From Polyangiaceae bacterium (GTDB taxonomy: Bacteria; Myxococcota_A; Polyangia; Polyangiales; Polyangiaceae): a stretch of DNA of 64,000 nt. The stretch spans positions 1-64,000 of the forward strand of contig JAFGBI010000234.1 in assembly GCA_016933275.1 (NCBI GenBank), in the 5' to 3' direction. A program made the position numbers and the translations under genes. The notes beneath the pieces were generated by a model, which worked only from the letters and a program-made list of their open reading frames with translations, was not told where the DNA came from and did not search any database. Of this stretch, positions 1 to 7,996 are shown piece by piece (the stretch's first letter is position 1; every line of letters starts with the position of its first letter).

Positions 1-1
1 G

Positions 2-17
2 TAGGCCCGAAGGCCTA
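2..17. other. short perfect hairpin at window edge
   Basis: TAGGCC at 2-7 pairs with GGCCTA at 12-17 around a CGAA loop. It lies just upstream of the first gene. It may be the end of a terminator or a regulatory hairpin of the gene to the left, but no T-run follows it, so its role is unknown. Confidence 0.3.
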
Positions 18-28
18 AGAATTTGAAT

Positions 29-718
29 ATGGGACTCGACCGGCATAGTACGGTCATGAGTCTTTCGAGCAACGCATCAGCCCCCGCAGCCGACACCTGG
101 TCGGCGGGTGAAGACGTCGGGCTGAGTGACGTGCCCGAGTCGCTTCTTCAGGACAAGGAGGGCTCGGACGGCGGCCCCCACTGGGTGGAGGTCCAGCTCG
201 CTGACGCTGAGGGAACCCGGCGATGGGTTCACTGCCAGGCCGAATGCCATCCCGCTGGGTTCGACGTTCGAGCAGCTGGTCCCGAACCCGGCCAGCGGTC
301 TTCGCTTCGCCTCGTTCGCACAGGGTCTGTCCTGGGACGTGCCGGGCTGGTGTCCACCTCGTCGCTGGTGGCATCCGCGGCCCCTGGTGAGCTTGCGCCT
401 CCCGAGGCTTCGAGCTCGGCGTCTGCTCGTCGCATGAGGGGCAAGGCCCGGCCTGAACGCTCTCCTGATCCGCTCCTCCCCGAGTCCTTGGTCAACCAGC
501 GGATGCCCGTGGTCGACGAACGGATCTTCATGGCGATGGTTCACTCGGGTGAGCTCGTCGCTGAGCGGCTCGGCCAGCTCCACTACACCAGGTGGGCGGA
601 CTACCAGGCGGCCTTCGATCGCCGCCTGAAGGCTCAGGAACCGAAGCTCAAGCCCTCGGACGACCTGAACGACATCCGCGTTCAGCTCGGTTACCTGCCG
701 AAGAAGGGGCACCGGTAG
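29..718 (+). CDS. hypothetical protein upstream of integrase
   Basis: I do not recognise this protein of about 229 aa. Its N-terminal half is low in complexity and rich in Ser, Ala, Pro and Gly. The C-terminal 75 residues look more globular and end in a basic tail (YLPKKGHR). It overlaps the integrase by one base: its stop TAG at 716-718 shares the G of the integrase GTG, so the two are probably co-translated. That coupling suggests an accessory gene of the integrative element, such as a regulator or recombination directionality factor, but no helix-turn-helix motif is clear. The start is uncertain: TTG at 23, ATG at 29 and ATG at 56 are all in frame and none has a strong ribosome binding site. 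Confidence 0.55.
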   Translation: MGLDRHSTVMSLSSNASAPAADTWSAGEDVGLSDVPESLLQDKEGSDGGPHWVEVQLADAEGTRRWVHCQAECHPAGFDVRAAGPEPGQRSSLRLVRTGSVLGRAGLVSTSSLVASAAPGELAPPEASSSASARRMRGKARPERSPDPLLPESLVNQRMPVVDERIFMAMVHSGELVAERLGQLHYTRWADYQAAFDRRLKAQEPKLKPSDDLNDIRVQLGYLPKKGHR

Positions 719-2142
719 TGGCGCGACCCCCCACCGGGCACGTCTACTTCGACCACGGTTCGCGGTTCGCGGCGTTCAGCATTCTGGGCAAGAGAGAGCA
801 CTTCCGCCTCCCTCTCGCGACGACGGACGAAGAGGCCACGAAGACGAAGGAGGTGATGCTGAAAGCCCTCATCCGTCTCCGCAAGGCAGGCAAGGAAACC
901 CAGGCCAAGGCGTTCCTGGAGCAGATTGCCGCGTCCGATGCTCGCCGCCAGCAGAACGTGATGGTGATCCTGGACGGAGTGGTCCGGGGCGTTGAGCTTG
1001 AGGCCCCGCCGGCTCCACCCCCGCCAACCGTGCTCGCGTCACCGCGAGCCCCCGACAAGGTGGTCACGTTCGGCGAGTTCGCAGAGCAGTGGGTGTCCGG
1101 GGAGCTCGCGAGGCTCTACCCAGACCGCGTGAAGGCGATCCGCCACGCGAACACCAACCGCGAACGGCTCAACAACCACATCCTCCACGTCGTGTTCCAG
1201 GGTCGACGCACCGCGGACGTTCCCCTCCACGAGTTCACCCAGGATCACGCCGAGTACATCCTCCGGCTCCCGACGCTTCCGGCCGGTTCGAGGCGCCACG
1301 TTGCCGTCGTCATCAACCGGCTCCTGAACCTGGCGGTGACCCCGGCTCGACTGATTCCGCGATCGCCGCTCCCAACGCGGTGGCTGCCGATCCCGAACGC
1401 CGTGAAGGCTCGTAGCTGGCTCTACCCGACCGAGGTGGATTCGCTCATGGGCTACCGCGAAGCTCCACTCGTGAAGCGCCTCTACATCGGCGTGGCCGTC
1501 CGGGAGGGCCCTCGTCGCGGGAACCTCGTGAACCTGGACTGGGCGAGCCTGGATCTCGCGAAGGACCGCGGCACGGTCACGTTCGATGAAACCAAGGGCG
1601 GGGAGGGGATCGCCTGGAGGCTGGATCCCGGAACGGCGGAGGCCCTGCGTCGATGGAAGCGAATTTGTCCGTCCAAGACCTGGGTCTTTCCGGAGCTTGC
1701 GGTGCCAGCGGACCGGAAGAGGAAGCGGCGGGATCGGCCGATGTACGTGACCAACCTATCGCGTCTGCTTCGTGGGTGGCTTCTGGATTGCGGTGTCGAC
1801 CGTCCCCAGCTTCACACGGCGACGGAGAAGCGTTTGGCCTTGCGGGCCCATGACCTTCGCGCCACCTTCGTCACCGTCGCGTTGGCCGTGGGCAAGACGG
1901 ACTCGTGGGTGATGGACCGGACGGGCCACAAGTCGTACCAGATGCTCGCCCGCTACAAGCGGAGCGCCCGGATGGCCAACGAGATGGGTGTCCAGTGGTT
2001 CGCTGAATTGCACGAGGTCGTCCCCGAGCTCGCCGCACTCGGAGAAAGCGCCACGGGAACGGACGTCGTGAATGGGCTGACGAACGAAACGACACCCCGA
2101 CCCCTGGGGAAGGACCGGAAGCAGCGTGCACCGACGCCGTGA
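718..2142 (+). CDS. tyrosine recombinase / phage-type integrase
   Basis: Site-specific recombinase that would integrate and excise a genomic island. The ORF track starts at 592, but GTG at 718 is in frame and overlaps the previous stop, giving 474 aa. The N-terminal half fits an arm-binding plus core-binding (SAM-like) region at about residues 120-215. The catalytic domain shows the first Arg in REGPRRGNLVNLDW (about 261), the HDLRATF box (His-x-x-Arg, about 377), a GHKS His (about 402) and a Tyr in ARYKRS (about 411), so the R-H-R-H-Y set appears complete. It reads toward the tRNA-Lys gene 117 bp downstream, the usual arrangement when the tRNA 3' end is the attachment site. The element body would then lie to the left, outside the window. 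Confidence 0.9.
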   Translation: MARPPTGHVYFDHGSRFAAFSILGKREHFRLPLATTDEEATKTKEVMLKALIRLRKAGKETQAKAFLEQIAASDARRQQNVMVILDGVVRGVELEAPPAPPPPTVLASPRAPDKVVTFGEFAEQWVSGELARLYPDRVKAIRHANTNRERLNNHILHVVFQGRRTADVPLHEFTQDHAEYILRLPTLPAGSRRHVAVVINRLLNLAVTPARLIPRSPLPTRWLPIPNAVKARSWLYPTEVDSLMGYREAPLVKRLYIGVAVREGPRRGNLVNLDWASLDLAKDRGTVTFDETKGGEGIAWRLDPGTAEALRRWKRICPSKTWVFPELAVPADRKRKRRDRPMYVTNLSRLLRGWLLDCGVDRPQLHTATEKRLALRAHDLRATFVTVALAVGKTDSWVMDRTGHKSYQMLARYKRSARMANEMGVQWFAELHEVVPELAALGESATGTDVVNGLTNETTPRPLGKDRKQRAPTP

Positions 2143-2144
2143 CC

Positions 2145-2188
2145 TGCCGGCAGAACCACCCGGAGTTCTGCCGGCAATATTGCCGGCA
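2145..2188. repeat. overlapping palindromes between integrase and tRNA-Lys
   Basis: TGCCGGCA occurs at 2145-2152, 2169-2176 and 2181-2188. TGCCGGCAGAAC (2145-2156) is the exact inverse of GTTCTGCCGGCA (2165-2176). A perfect 18-bp palindrome, GCCGGCAATATTGCCGGC, spans 2170-2187. Two mutually exclusive hairpins are therefore possible. They could terminate integrase transcription or bind the recombinase; the sequence alone does not decide. Confidence 0.7.
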
Positions 2189-2227
2189 GCTCCCCCGCCT
2201 CACACGGTGCTCGCCCCCGCACCACGA

Positions 2228-2254
2228 AAAACCCGGCCAATTCCGCCGGGTTTC
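2228..2254 (-). terminator. intrinsic terminator of tRNA-Lys
   Basis: Read on the minus strand, AAACCCGGC and GCCGGGTTT form a 9-bp stem with a short AT-rich loop, followed by a few T residues. It starts a few bases downstream of the tRNA 3' end and is oriented for tRNA transcription. It may be bidirectional and also stop integrase transcripts. Confidence 0.6.
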
Positions 2255-2258
2255 GTCG

Positions 2259-2331
2259 TGGGCCATGACGGACTCGAACCGTCAGCCTCCGGATTAAGAG
2301 TCCGCTGCTCTACCAATTGAGCTAATGGCCC
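2259..2331 (-). tRNA. tRNA-Lys(CTT)
   Basis: The reverse complement is a 73-nt cloverleaf with acceptor GGGCCAT/ATGGCCC and discriminator A. The D-arm is GCTC...GAGC, the anticodon loop CTCTTAA (anticodon CTT, lysine AAG) and the T-arm GACGG-TTCGAGT-CCGTC. The CCA end is not encoded. Pair 27-43 is G-G, a mild defect. It is the likely attachment site for the adjacent integrase. Confidence 0.95.
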
Positions 2332-2476
2332 GGAGCCCTGATCGTACTCCCGAGAGAACACCAGGGAACGCGGCAATTATCACGGCGCGCGCTCCCGTCA
2401 AGGGGAACGGCGCCGCGCGGCGAGGATCGCGGCATCCGGGCCAGGAGTCGCGTATCCTCCAGCGCGGAGCCACCCG

Positions 2477-3046
2477 TTGCCCAACCCTGAGCTTCCCGTC
2501 CAGAGGTCTGCCCCGTCGACACGGGCACCGATCGACGCCAAGCCGGCCGATGACCGATCGGATCGCGCCATTCCGACAGCCGGCACCACGGACGCCACGA
2601 ACCCGGACGCGATCCCCGACGCGGTGGACGCGCGAGCGAGCACCGAAGCCGAGGTCACGGGTGCCGGCGCCAACACCAACGTGGATGGGGCGGAAGCCAT
2701 CACCGAGGTGGGTGCGGTGACCGCGAACGCCGCCGCCACCGCACCGCTCACGCCCGCTGCAGAGGCCAGCGCCTCCCCCATCCCCGGACGTGAACCGGCA
2801 CGGGGCACTCGGCTCGCGTTGACGGCGCTCTGGGTCGGGTACTTGCCGGTCTGGCTGGTGGTGCTGGCCGTCGCTACCCCGAGCGTCCCGGTGGTCCTGC
2901 TCTCGTTCGCGCTCTGGATCCTCCTGCTGGCGCGTGTGCACCAGACGCTGCGTCGCCACCGGTGCGAGCGGTGCGGGGAGCGCTACTACTCGTCCGACCT
3001 CTTCGGGGTGCTCGGCGGCACCGGGTGCACCGGCTGCGAGCATTGA
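2477..3046 (+). CDS. membrane protein with C-terminal zinc ribbon
   Basis: Hypothetical protein of 189 aa. Residues 1-105 are a Pro/Ala/Asp/Thr-rich, low-complexity soluble region. Residues about 112-155 hold two hydrophobic helices (WVGYLPVWLVVLAVA and VVLLSFALWILLLA). The C-terminus has CERCGERYY and CTGC, a four-Cys zinc-ribbon pattern. The listed start is TTG with GGAG seven bases upstream; GTG codons further in are alternatives. A long antisense ORF (2294-3370) is rejected because only this frame gives membrane helices and a zinc-binding motif. Confidence 0.6.
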   Translation: MPNPELPVQRSAPSTRAPIDAKPADDRSDRAIPTAGTTDATNPDAIPDAVDARASTEAEVTGAGANTNVDGAEAITEVGAVTANAAATAPLTPAAEASASPIPGREPARGTRLALTALWVGYLPVWLVVLAVATPSVPVVLLSFALWILLLARVHQTLRRHRCERCGERYYSSDLFGVLGGTGCTGCEH

Positions 3047-3448
3047 CCGACGTTGAGCGACGCCGGGCGGTCGGTCGCGGACGCCGACGACCACTCGGGT
3101 CGAACCGAGCTCGGGGAGCTTCGGTTGCACGCCAATCACCTCGTGGCCAAGGGAGAGGAGCCGTTGCACGGCGAGGTGCGGGCAGCGCAACGGATTGGGG
3201 GACGCACCGAGCAGGGCAACCTTCCCGGGCGGGAGCATGGGGCGATGCGATCCGTCGAGCCGAGGAGGGGATCGCTGCTGGTCGTGCGTGGACGACCCGC
3301 GCGCCGACGCGGGATGCTCTTCATGACCGTGCGCGTGAGGAGTGAAGCGTCCCGCCTCGCGCGAATGCACCTGATCCGCTCTTCCCCAGGGCCGCCCGCC
3401 GAACCCGTTTGCTCGTGCTCGCGGATCGTCTGCACGATGACGGGGATG
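3047..3448. other. intergenic stretch, no supported gene
   Basis: About 400 bp between a plus-strand gene and a minus-strand gene, so both ends are 3' ends. The ORFs on either strand here (3053-4354 plus, 3136-3435 minus) have the Arg/Pro/Ala-biased composition of high-GC shadow frames. I see no hairpin-T-run, repeat or RNA. Confidence 0.5.
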
Positions 3449-3685
3449 CTAGAGAACCCCGGGGACCGTCGCCCCGTAGAACATCCTGAACCCGTCCACG
3501 ATCACGAAGTCTTGGCCGATGTCGCGACCGGCCAGCAACGCCCGCAGCCCGAGCGCGCGGTTGCCGGCCGGGTCGTGGTCGTCATGGTACACGCAGAACA
3601 GGTACGGTTCCCGAGTCTCGAAGTGGAAACCGAGCAGCGCCACGCGCTGGATGGCGGAGGCGGGATCGGGCGGTGGCTCGGGCAT
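3449..3685 (-). CDS. small hypothetical protein (78 aa)
   Basis: A short ORF with natural amino-acid composition: balanced hydrophobics and few Arg, including RVALLGFHFETREPYLFCVY and DFVIVDGFRMFYG. That sets it apart from the Arg-rich shadow frames around it. No signal peptide or TM helix is visible and I do not recognise a family. Its start is close upstream of, and divergent from, the extensin-like lipoprotein gene. Function unknown. Confidence 0.5.
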   Translation of the reverse strand: MPEPPPDPASAIQRVALLGFHFETREPYLFCVYHDDHDPAGNRALGLRALLAGRDIGQDFVIVDGFRMFYGATVPGVL

Positions 3686-3800
3686 CGGTCAGGACCTGGC
3701 GCCGCCAGAGACGGCCGTCGAGAACCACACCGACACCACGACCCGCGCGCCTGTTCACCAGAAACGAGACAGCGCTGGCTTCGAGTGGCACGCTCCCGCC

Positions 3801-4739
3801 GTGCGCCGCGGAGCCTCCCCCCTGGCAACGGTCGCCCGTGCCGCCGCTGGCGGATTGGCGTTGACGCTGGCATTGGCCTGCGCAGTCCGGCACCCGACCG
3901 CCCCCTACACGGCGCCGCCGTTCTACCCAGCGCCAACGGCCACCCCGCCCGCGGCCCCCGGCTACGTCTACGCTGCCCCGAACCCCGCCGGGCTCGAGGT
4001 CATGGCAGGTGGTCCGAGCTTGGGGTCACCAACTACCAATCTGACACCCGAAGCCGCCCCCGCGGGAGGCGCGGCCATCGCCCCGACCGTTCCGTGGCCG
4101 TTCCAGGCGCCCCTCCCCTCACCGGAGCTCTCCCGCAATGCGCCGGCTCGTCGCATCGCCAACCTCTCGCCGGTGGCCTGCCGGGCCGAGCTCGCCAAGA
4201 GCGGGCTCCCTGTCGAGCGGGACCGGCGCCCCACGCCTGGCGTGGCCACGGCCACGCGGGTCACGGGCCCGTTCCACGGGGTGCGGCTGGTGGTGCCTCC
4301 GAAGTCGAGCCCCTACGGGGTGCTCGACTGCCGGCTCGCGCTCACGCTCGGTAGGCTCGCGGAGCTGCTCGCGGAGCGCGGGATCGCGGCCATTCGTATC
4401 GACAACACCTACCGCCCGCGCGCGCACCTGCCCGGGAGCCGGCGCCCGAGCCAGCACAACTACGCGCTCGCGGCCGACGTGACCGCGTTCGTGCTCGCAG
4501 ACGGCCGCACCCTGGAGGTCGAACGCGATTGGCCGGCAGCCATCGGCGAGCCGGCGTGCGGCCCCGAGGCGAGACTCACCAGCGATTCGCCAGAGGCGGT
4601 CGAGCTCCGGAACCTCGTCTGCGCCATCGCCGCCCAAGGCCTGTTTCAGCACATCCTCACCCCGAACTTCGACGCCGCGCATCGAAACCACCTGCACCTC
4701 GACATCCAGCGCGACAACCCACGCGGAACGATCCACTGA
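3801..4739 (+). CDS. extensin-like C-terminal domain lipoprotein
   Basis: Predicted secreted lipoprotein of 312 aa. GTG at 3801 is chosen because it places a signal peptide (ARAAAGGLALTLALAC) with a lipobox Cys at the N-terminus; the track start at 3519 adds an Arg/Ser-rich shadow. A Pro/Ala-rich linker of about 110 residues leads to a domain resembling the extensin-like C-terminal family (PF06904), which is related to zinc M15/VanY-type peptidases. Visible motifs are RPSQHNYALAADV at about 217 (His and Asp) and HRNHLHLDI at about 294 (HxH). Four Cys in the domain could form disulfides. The likely role is peptidoglycan or surface modification; hydrolase activity is inferred only. Confidence 0.75.
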   Translation: MRRGASPLATVARAAAGGLALTLALACAVRHPTAPYTAPPFYPAPTATPPAAPGYVYAAPNPAGLEVMAGGPSLGSPTTNLTPEAAPAGGAAIAPTVPWPFQAPLPSPELSRNAPARRIANLSPVACRAELAKSGLPVERDRRPTPGVATATRVTGPFHGVRLVVPPKSSPYGVLDCRLALTLGRLAELLAERGIAAIRIDNTYRPRAHLPGSRRPSQHNYALAADVTAFVLADGRTLEVERDWPAAIGEPACGPEARLTSDSPEAVELRNLVCAIAAQGLFQHILTPNFDAAHRNHLHLDIQRDNPRGTIH

Positions 4740-4818
4740 TACCCTAGGAGCGATCCGCGTGGGCGGCCGGTGATCGCTGTGCTGGTCGCGGTCGCCGCGA
4801 GACCGCAGCGCGCTGGCG

Positions 4819-6441
4819 TCAGAACCCGAGGCGATCGCGCCGCGTCGCGGTCGCCTTCACGGTGTTCGTCGCGGTCGCCTTCGCAGTCGTGGGGGTCGCG
4901 GCGCCGGTCCCGGTCGTGCGCGCGACCCCGGTCGAACGACCGACCCCGGTCGTGCGGGGACCGGCGACCACCACGCCACGCCCGGTGGAGGTGGCGGTTG
5001 CCGTCGCGGTCTCTTTGCCCGTGTCCTTCCCGGTCTCCCTCCCCGTGTCCTTCCCGGTGGCCGCCTCGGATCCCGGCGTGACCGAGACCGTAGCGCTCGC
5101 GGTGCCCCCGGGGCTCCCGTCCGTCGTCGTCACCGTGGCAGGCTCGGTCACGATCGCCAGACCTTCGCCCGCCTCGGCGGAGACCGAGCCTCCTACGGTA
5201 CCTCGCCCCCCAACGACCTGGCTCATGGCAAGGAGAGCGACCCCCACTGCCCCACCGACCAGGACCACGAAACCCAGGATCACGAAGAGCACGAGCGCGA
5301 AGCCGCCTCGCTTGGGGATCCGGATCTCGTCGTTCGCGAGGGCGCTCGTCGTCGTCGCTTGCCCGGTCGTGACCGCCACGGCCGCACCCCCGGACTGGTG
5401 GAGGGGGACCGTGGGTGGATCGGGCTGCGATCCTGAGAGATCGGGATGGGGAGTAACGACGGGAACTGCGGGGGCGTATCCCGGCACCCCCGGTTCGCTC
5501 GCGCGAAATGCCTCCCCGTAGCTGCCGGGACTGAGCGGCGGCCCTCCATCCCCGACCGCCGCGCGCAGGGTGGTCGCGAGCTCTCGGGCGGACTGGAATC
5601 GTCGTGCCGGATCCCGATCCGTGGCTCTGCTCCACCACGCGTCGAACCCCGGGGGCACCGGCCCATGTTGGGACGGCACCGGAATGGGCGAGGCGCAGAT
5701 CTGCATGATGAGCGAGCCGAGCCCATCGGCCTCGAAGGGACGCCGCCCGACCAGACATTCGTACGCGATCACGGCCAGCGCCCAGAGATCCGTCCGCCAA
5801 TCGACCCGCTTGTCCCCCTGCGCCTGCTCGGGGCTCATGTAGTAGGGCGTGCCGAGGACAGCGCCCGTGCGAGTCTTCGAGGTCGAGGCGCCGACCATGC
5901 CGGTGGCTTTCGCGACACCGAAGTCGACCACCTTTACGACCTCTTCGTCCTCGTCGCGCGCGAGGAAAACGTTGTCCGGCTTGAGGTCGCGGTGCACGAT
6001 CTCCGCGGCATGGGCCTTGCCGATCGCCTTGGCGATCTCACCCACGATGCGAGCCGTTTCCGCGGGCAGAAGCCGGCCGCAGCGGGTCAGCCGATCGGCA
6101 AGACTCTCGCCGACCAAGAGCTCCATCACGATGTACGGGATGCCCTCGTCAACCCCGAAGTCGAGGGTCTGCACGACGTTTGGGCTCCGCAACGCTGCGG
6201 CTGCCTGAGCTTCTCGGAGGAAGCGGGCCTGGGCCTCGGGGCTGCTCGCGATCGTGGGATCGATGAGCTTGACGGCCACCGGCGCGTTCAGAGCCAGGTG
6301 CTGGGCCCGCCACACCGAACCCATACCCCCCTGCCCAAGCAGAGACTCCAGGCGATACCGCCCGGATATTACGAGCCCCGGCTCCGGCCCATAGGCTGCC
6401 ACGTTTCCCAAGCTACCCCCGGACGCTCTTCCCTTCAACAC
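4819..6441 (-). CDS. transmembrane Hanks-type Ser/Thr protein kinase
   Basis: Protein of 540 aa. The kinase domain covers residues about 28-290: Gly-rich loop GQGGMGS (36-42), VAVK Lys58, HRDLKPDN (150-157), DFG (173-175) and TPYYMSPEQ activation/P+1 region. All catalytic residues are present, so it should be active. A Pro-rich juxtamembrane region precedes one TM helix (about 381-406). The C-terminal extracytoplasmic part is low in complexity, rich in Thr, Ala, Lys and Gly, with TGKDTGRE-like units, and has no recognised sensor fold. The gene is divergent from the TPR/PEGA-like gene at 6587 across a 145-bp shared upstream region, a pairing that suggests co-regulation. Confidence 0.93.
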   Translation of the reverse strand: MLKGRASGGSLGNVAAYGPEPGLVISGRYRLESLLGQGGMGSVWRAQHLALNAPVAVKLIDPTIASSPEAQARFLREAQAAAALRSPNVVQTLDFGVDEGIPYIVMELLVGESLADRLTRCGRLLPAETARIVGEIAKAIGKAHAAEIVHRDLKPDNVFLARDEDEEVVKVVDFGVAKATGMVGASTSKTRTGAVLGTPYYMSPEQAQGDKRVDWRTDLWALAVIAYECLVGRRPFEADGLGSLIMQICASPIPVPSQHGPVPPGFDAWWSRATDRDPARRFQSARELATTLRAAVGDGGPPLSPGSYGEAFRASEPGVPGYAPAVPVVTPHPDLSGSQPDPPTVPLHQSGGAAVAVTTGQATTTSALANDEIRIPKRGGFALVLFVILGFVVLVGGAVGVALLAMSQVVGGRGTVGGSVSAEAGEGLAIVTEPATVTTTDGSPGGTASATVSVTPGSEAATGKDTGRETGKDTGKETATATATSTGRGVVVAGPRTTGVGRSTGVARTTGTGAATPTTAKATATNTVKATATRRDRLGF

Positions 6442-6586
6442 GTCGCGCGATCACCCCGAGGGGTGGGGATCCTGCCTGGCCTTGCGGCACCGCCCCCCCG
6501 CCTCCTGCGGCCTGGTGGCCGTGACGATTGCCAAACCCGGCGGACCTCGGGACAATGGCGTTCCTGCTGCGATCCTGGAGGATGAG

Positions 6587-7663
6587 ATGAGAGCCCCGTG
6601 GGTGGTCCGAGGTGTGGCCGTACTCTGCCTGGTGAGCGCGGTCGCCGCCGCGCAATCGGACGAAACCACACGACGGGCGGCGCGCGATCTCGGCAACCAG
6701 GGTATCGAGCTCTACGAAAAGGGGGACTACCCAGCCGCGCTCGACCGACTGAAGCGAGCCTACGAGGTCATGCCGGTGGTGACCCTCGGGCTCTGGTCGG
6801 CGCGCGCCCTGGAGAAGAACGGCAGGCTCGTGGAGGCCTCGGAGCGCTACCTTGCCGTAACGAGAACGGTGCTCAACCCGGGCGCGCCGGACATCCAGCG
6901 CGAGGCGCTGGCGGAGGCACAGCGGGAGTATGACGCCCTCCAACCCCGCATTCCCTCGATCACGATCACCCTCGCCGCCGGTGAAGCGACGGGCGGCGTC
7001 GAAATCGCGATCGACGGCGAGCCGCTGCGAGCCGCCCTCCTCGGGGTGCCCATCGCCCTCGATCCCGGACCGCACCAGTTCGGGGTGACCCGAGAGGGCA
7101 AGCGCCTCCAAGGCCAGGTCCAGCTCGCCGAGCGGGACCGGAAGGTGGTCGAGCTCACCTTCAAGACAGAATCGCCCGCTGGGGCGCCACCCCCCGCCAG
7201 CCCCCCTCCGACCGGGGCCGCACCCGCCGCAGCCCCCCCGCCGGGGCCGGCACCGATGGGACCGGCCGCGCCCACGCCAGCCGAACCCGCTCCCGAGCGT
7301 CCGGTGAACGGAATGCGCATCGGAGCCTTCGTGGCGCTGGGCGTGGGTGCCGCGGGCCTCTTGGCAGGGGGCATCGGGAGCGGCCTCGCCATCGACAAGA
7401 AACACTGGCTCGACCAGTACTGCTTTCACGAGCCTGGAACCAAGGGACAGTGTCCCACCGCAGTCGACGGTCAGGTCGATGAGTATAACCGCTACCGGTC
7501 CATCTCGACGGTGGGGTACGTCATCGGCGCGATCGGGGTGGCGGGAGGGTTCACGCTCCTTCTGCTGGCGCCCCGCAAGGAGTCGGCGCAAAACGAGCCG
7601 ACCGCCCACGCCATCGAGCCCTGGATCGGGCTCGGCGCGGCTGGCCTACGAGGACGGTTCTGA
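6587..7663 (+). CDS. exported TPR / PEGA-like membrane protein
   Basis: Protein of 358 aa. ATG at 6587 has GGAGGA about 5 bases upstream and opens a signal peptide (VVRGVAVLCLVSAVAAAQ). Residues about 25-125 fit TPR helices (GNQGIELYEKGDYPAALDRL). About 125-195 is a beta-rich segment like PEGA domains (GVEIAIDGEPL, GPHQFGVTREGK). A Pro/Ala linker is followed by two hydrophobic segments (about 246-270 and 305-325) separated by a two-Cys loop. This architecture is frequent next to Ser/Thr kinases in myxobacteria (general knowledge). Role unknown, perhaps an envelope scaffold. It ends just before repeat copy A. Confidence 0.75.
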   Translation: MRAPWVVRGVAVLCLVSAVAAAQSDETTRRAARDLGNQGIELYEKGDYPAALDRLKRAYEVMPVVTLGLWSARALEKNGRLVEASERYLAVTRTVLNPGAPDIQREALAEAQREYDALQPRIPSITITLAAGEATGGVEIAIDGEPLRAALLGVPIALDPGPHQFGVTREGKRLQGQVQLAERDRKVVELTFKTESPAGAPPPASPPPTGAAPAAAPPPGPAPMGPAAPTPAEPAPERPVNGMRIGAFVALGVGAAGLLAGGIGSGLAIDKKHWLDQYCFHEPGTKGQCPTAVDGQVDEYNRYRSISTVGYVIGAIGVAGGFTLLLLAPRKESAQNEPTAHAIEPWIGLGAAGLRGRF

Positions 7664-7686
7664 CCGATCCCGACCGCGGCCGGTCC

Positions 7687-7996
7687 AAAGCAGCAATCAG
7701 GTTGATTGCTGCGTCAAACCGATCGCCTAGCCCGGCGGACCCGGAACCAAACAGGCCATCAGCGGCCAGCGGTCAGGCACAACACGGAGACCCTGATTGC
7801 TGACGCCCGGTTGCTGATGGCCACCAGAACGTCGAAGAACATTCTGCCGGATCGGCTCAGAATCCCACCGCCAACGGACTGGGGCACCGACCCGGCAGCA
7901 GACCTCGTCGGTGGCGGCGCTGGAAACACGCCCTCACCTCGCACAGAGGCGTCCTTTGCGCAGCCGTTGCGGTGGGCAACCCGATCGGTGTCCTAG
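7687..7996 (+). repeat. dispersed structured repeat, copy A (long form)
   Basis: The 5' hairpin GCAGCAATCA / TGATTGCTGC is identical to copies B, C and D. A middle module of about 160 bp is shared only with copy B. The ACCGACCCGGCAGCAGACCTCG block is followed by a decayed internal hairpin (GGAAACACGCC against GGCGTCCTTTG) and the terminal block GGCAACCCGATCGGTG, ending in CTAG. It fills the convergent gap between two genes, and its last bases supply the stop codon of the radical SAM gene. Confidence 0.85.

Noticed and set aside
2294-3370. 358-aa minus-strand ORF
   Set aside because: Starts inside the tRNA gene region and is Arg/Gly-rich; the opposite strand gives membrane helices and a zinc ribbon.
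4840-5080. Short repeated GC-rich units (cggtcgcc, ccgtgtccttcccggt)
   Set aside because: They encode the Thr/Lys/Glu/Gly-rich low-complexity tail of the Ser/Thr kinase and are explained by codon bias.
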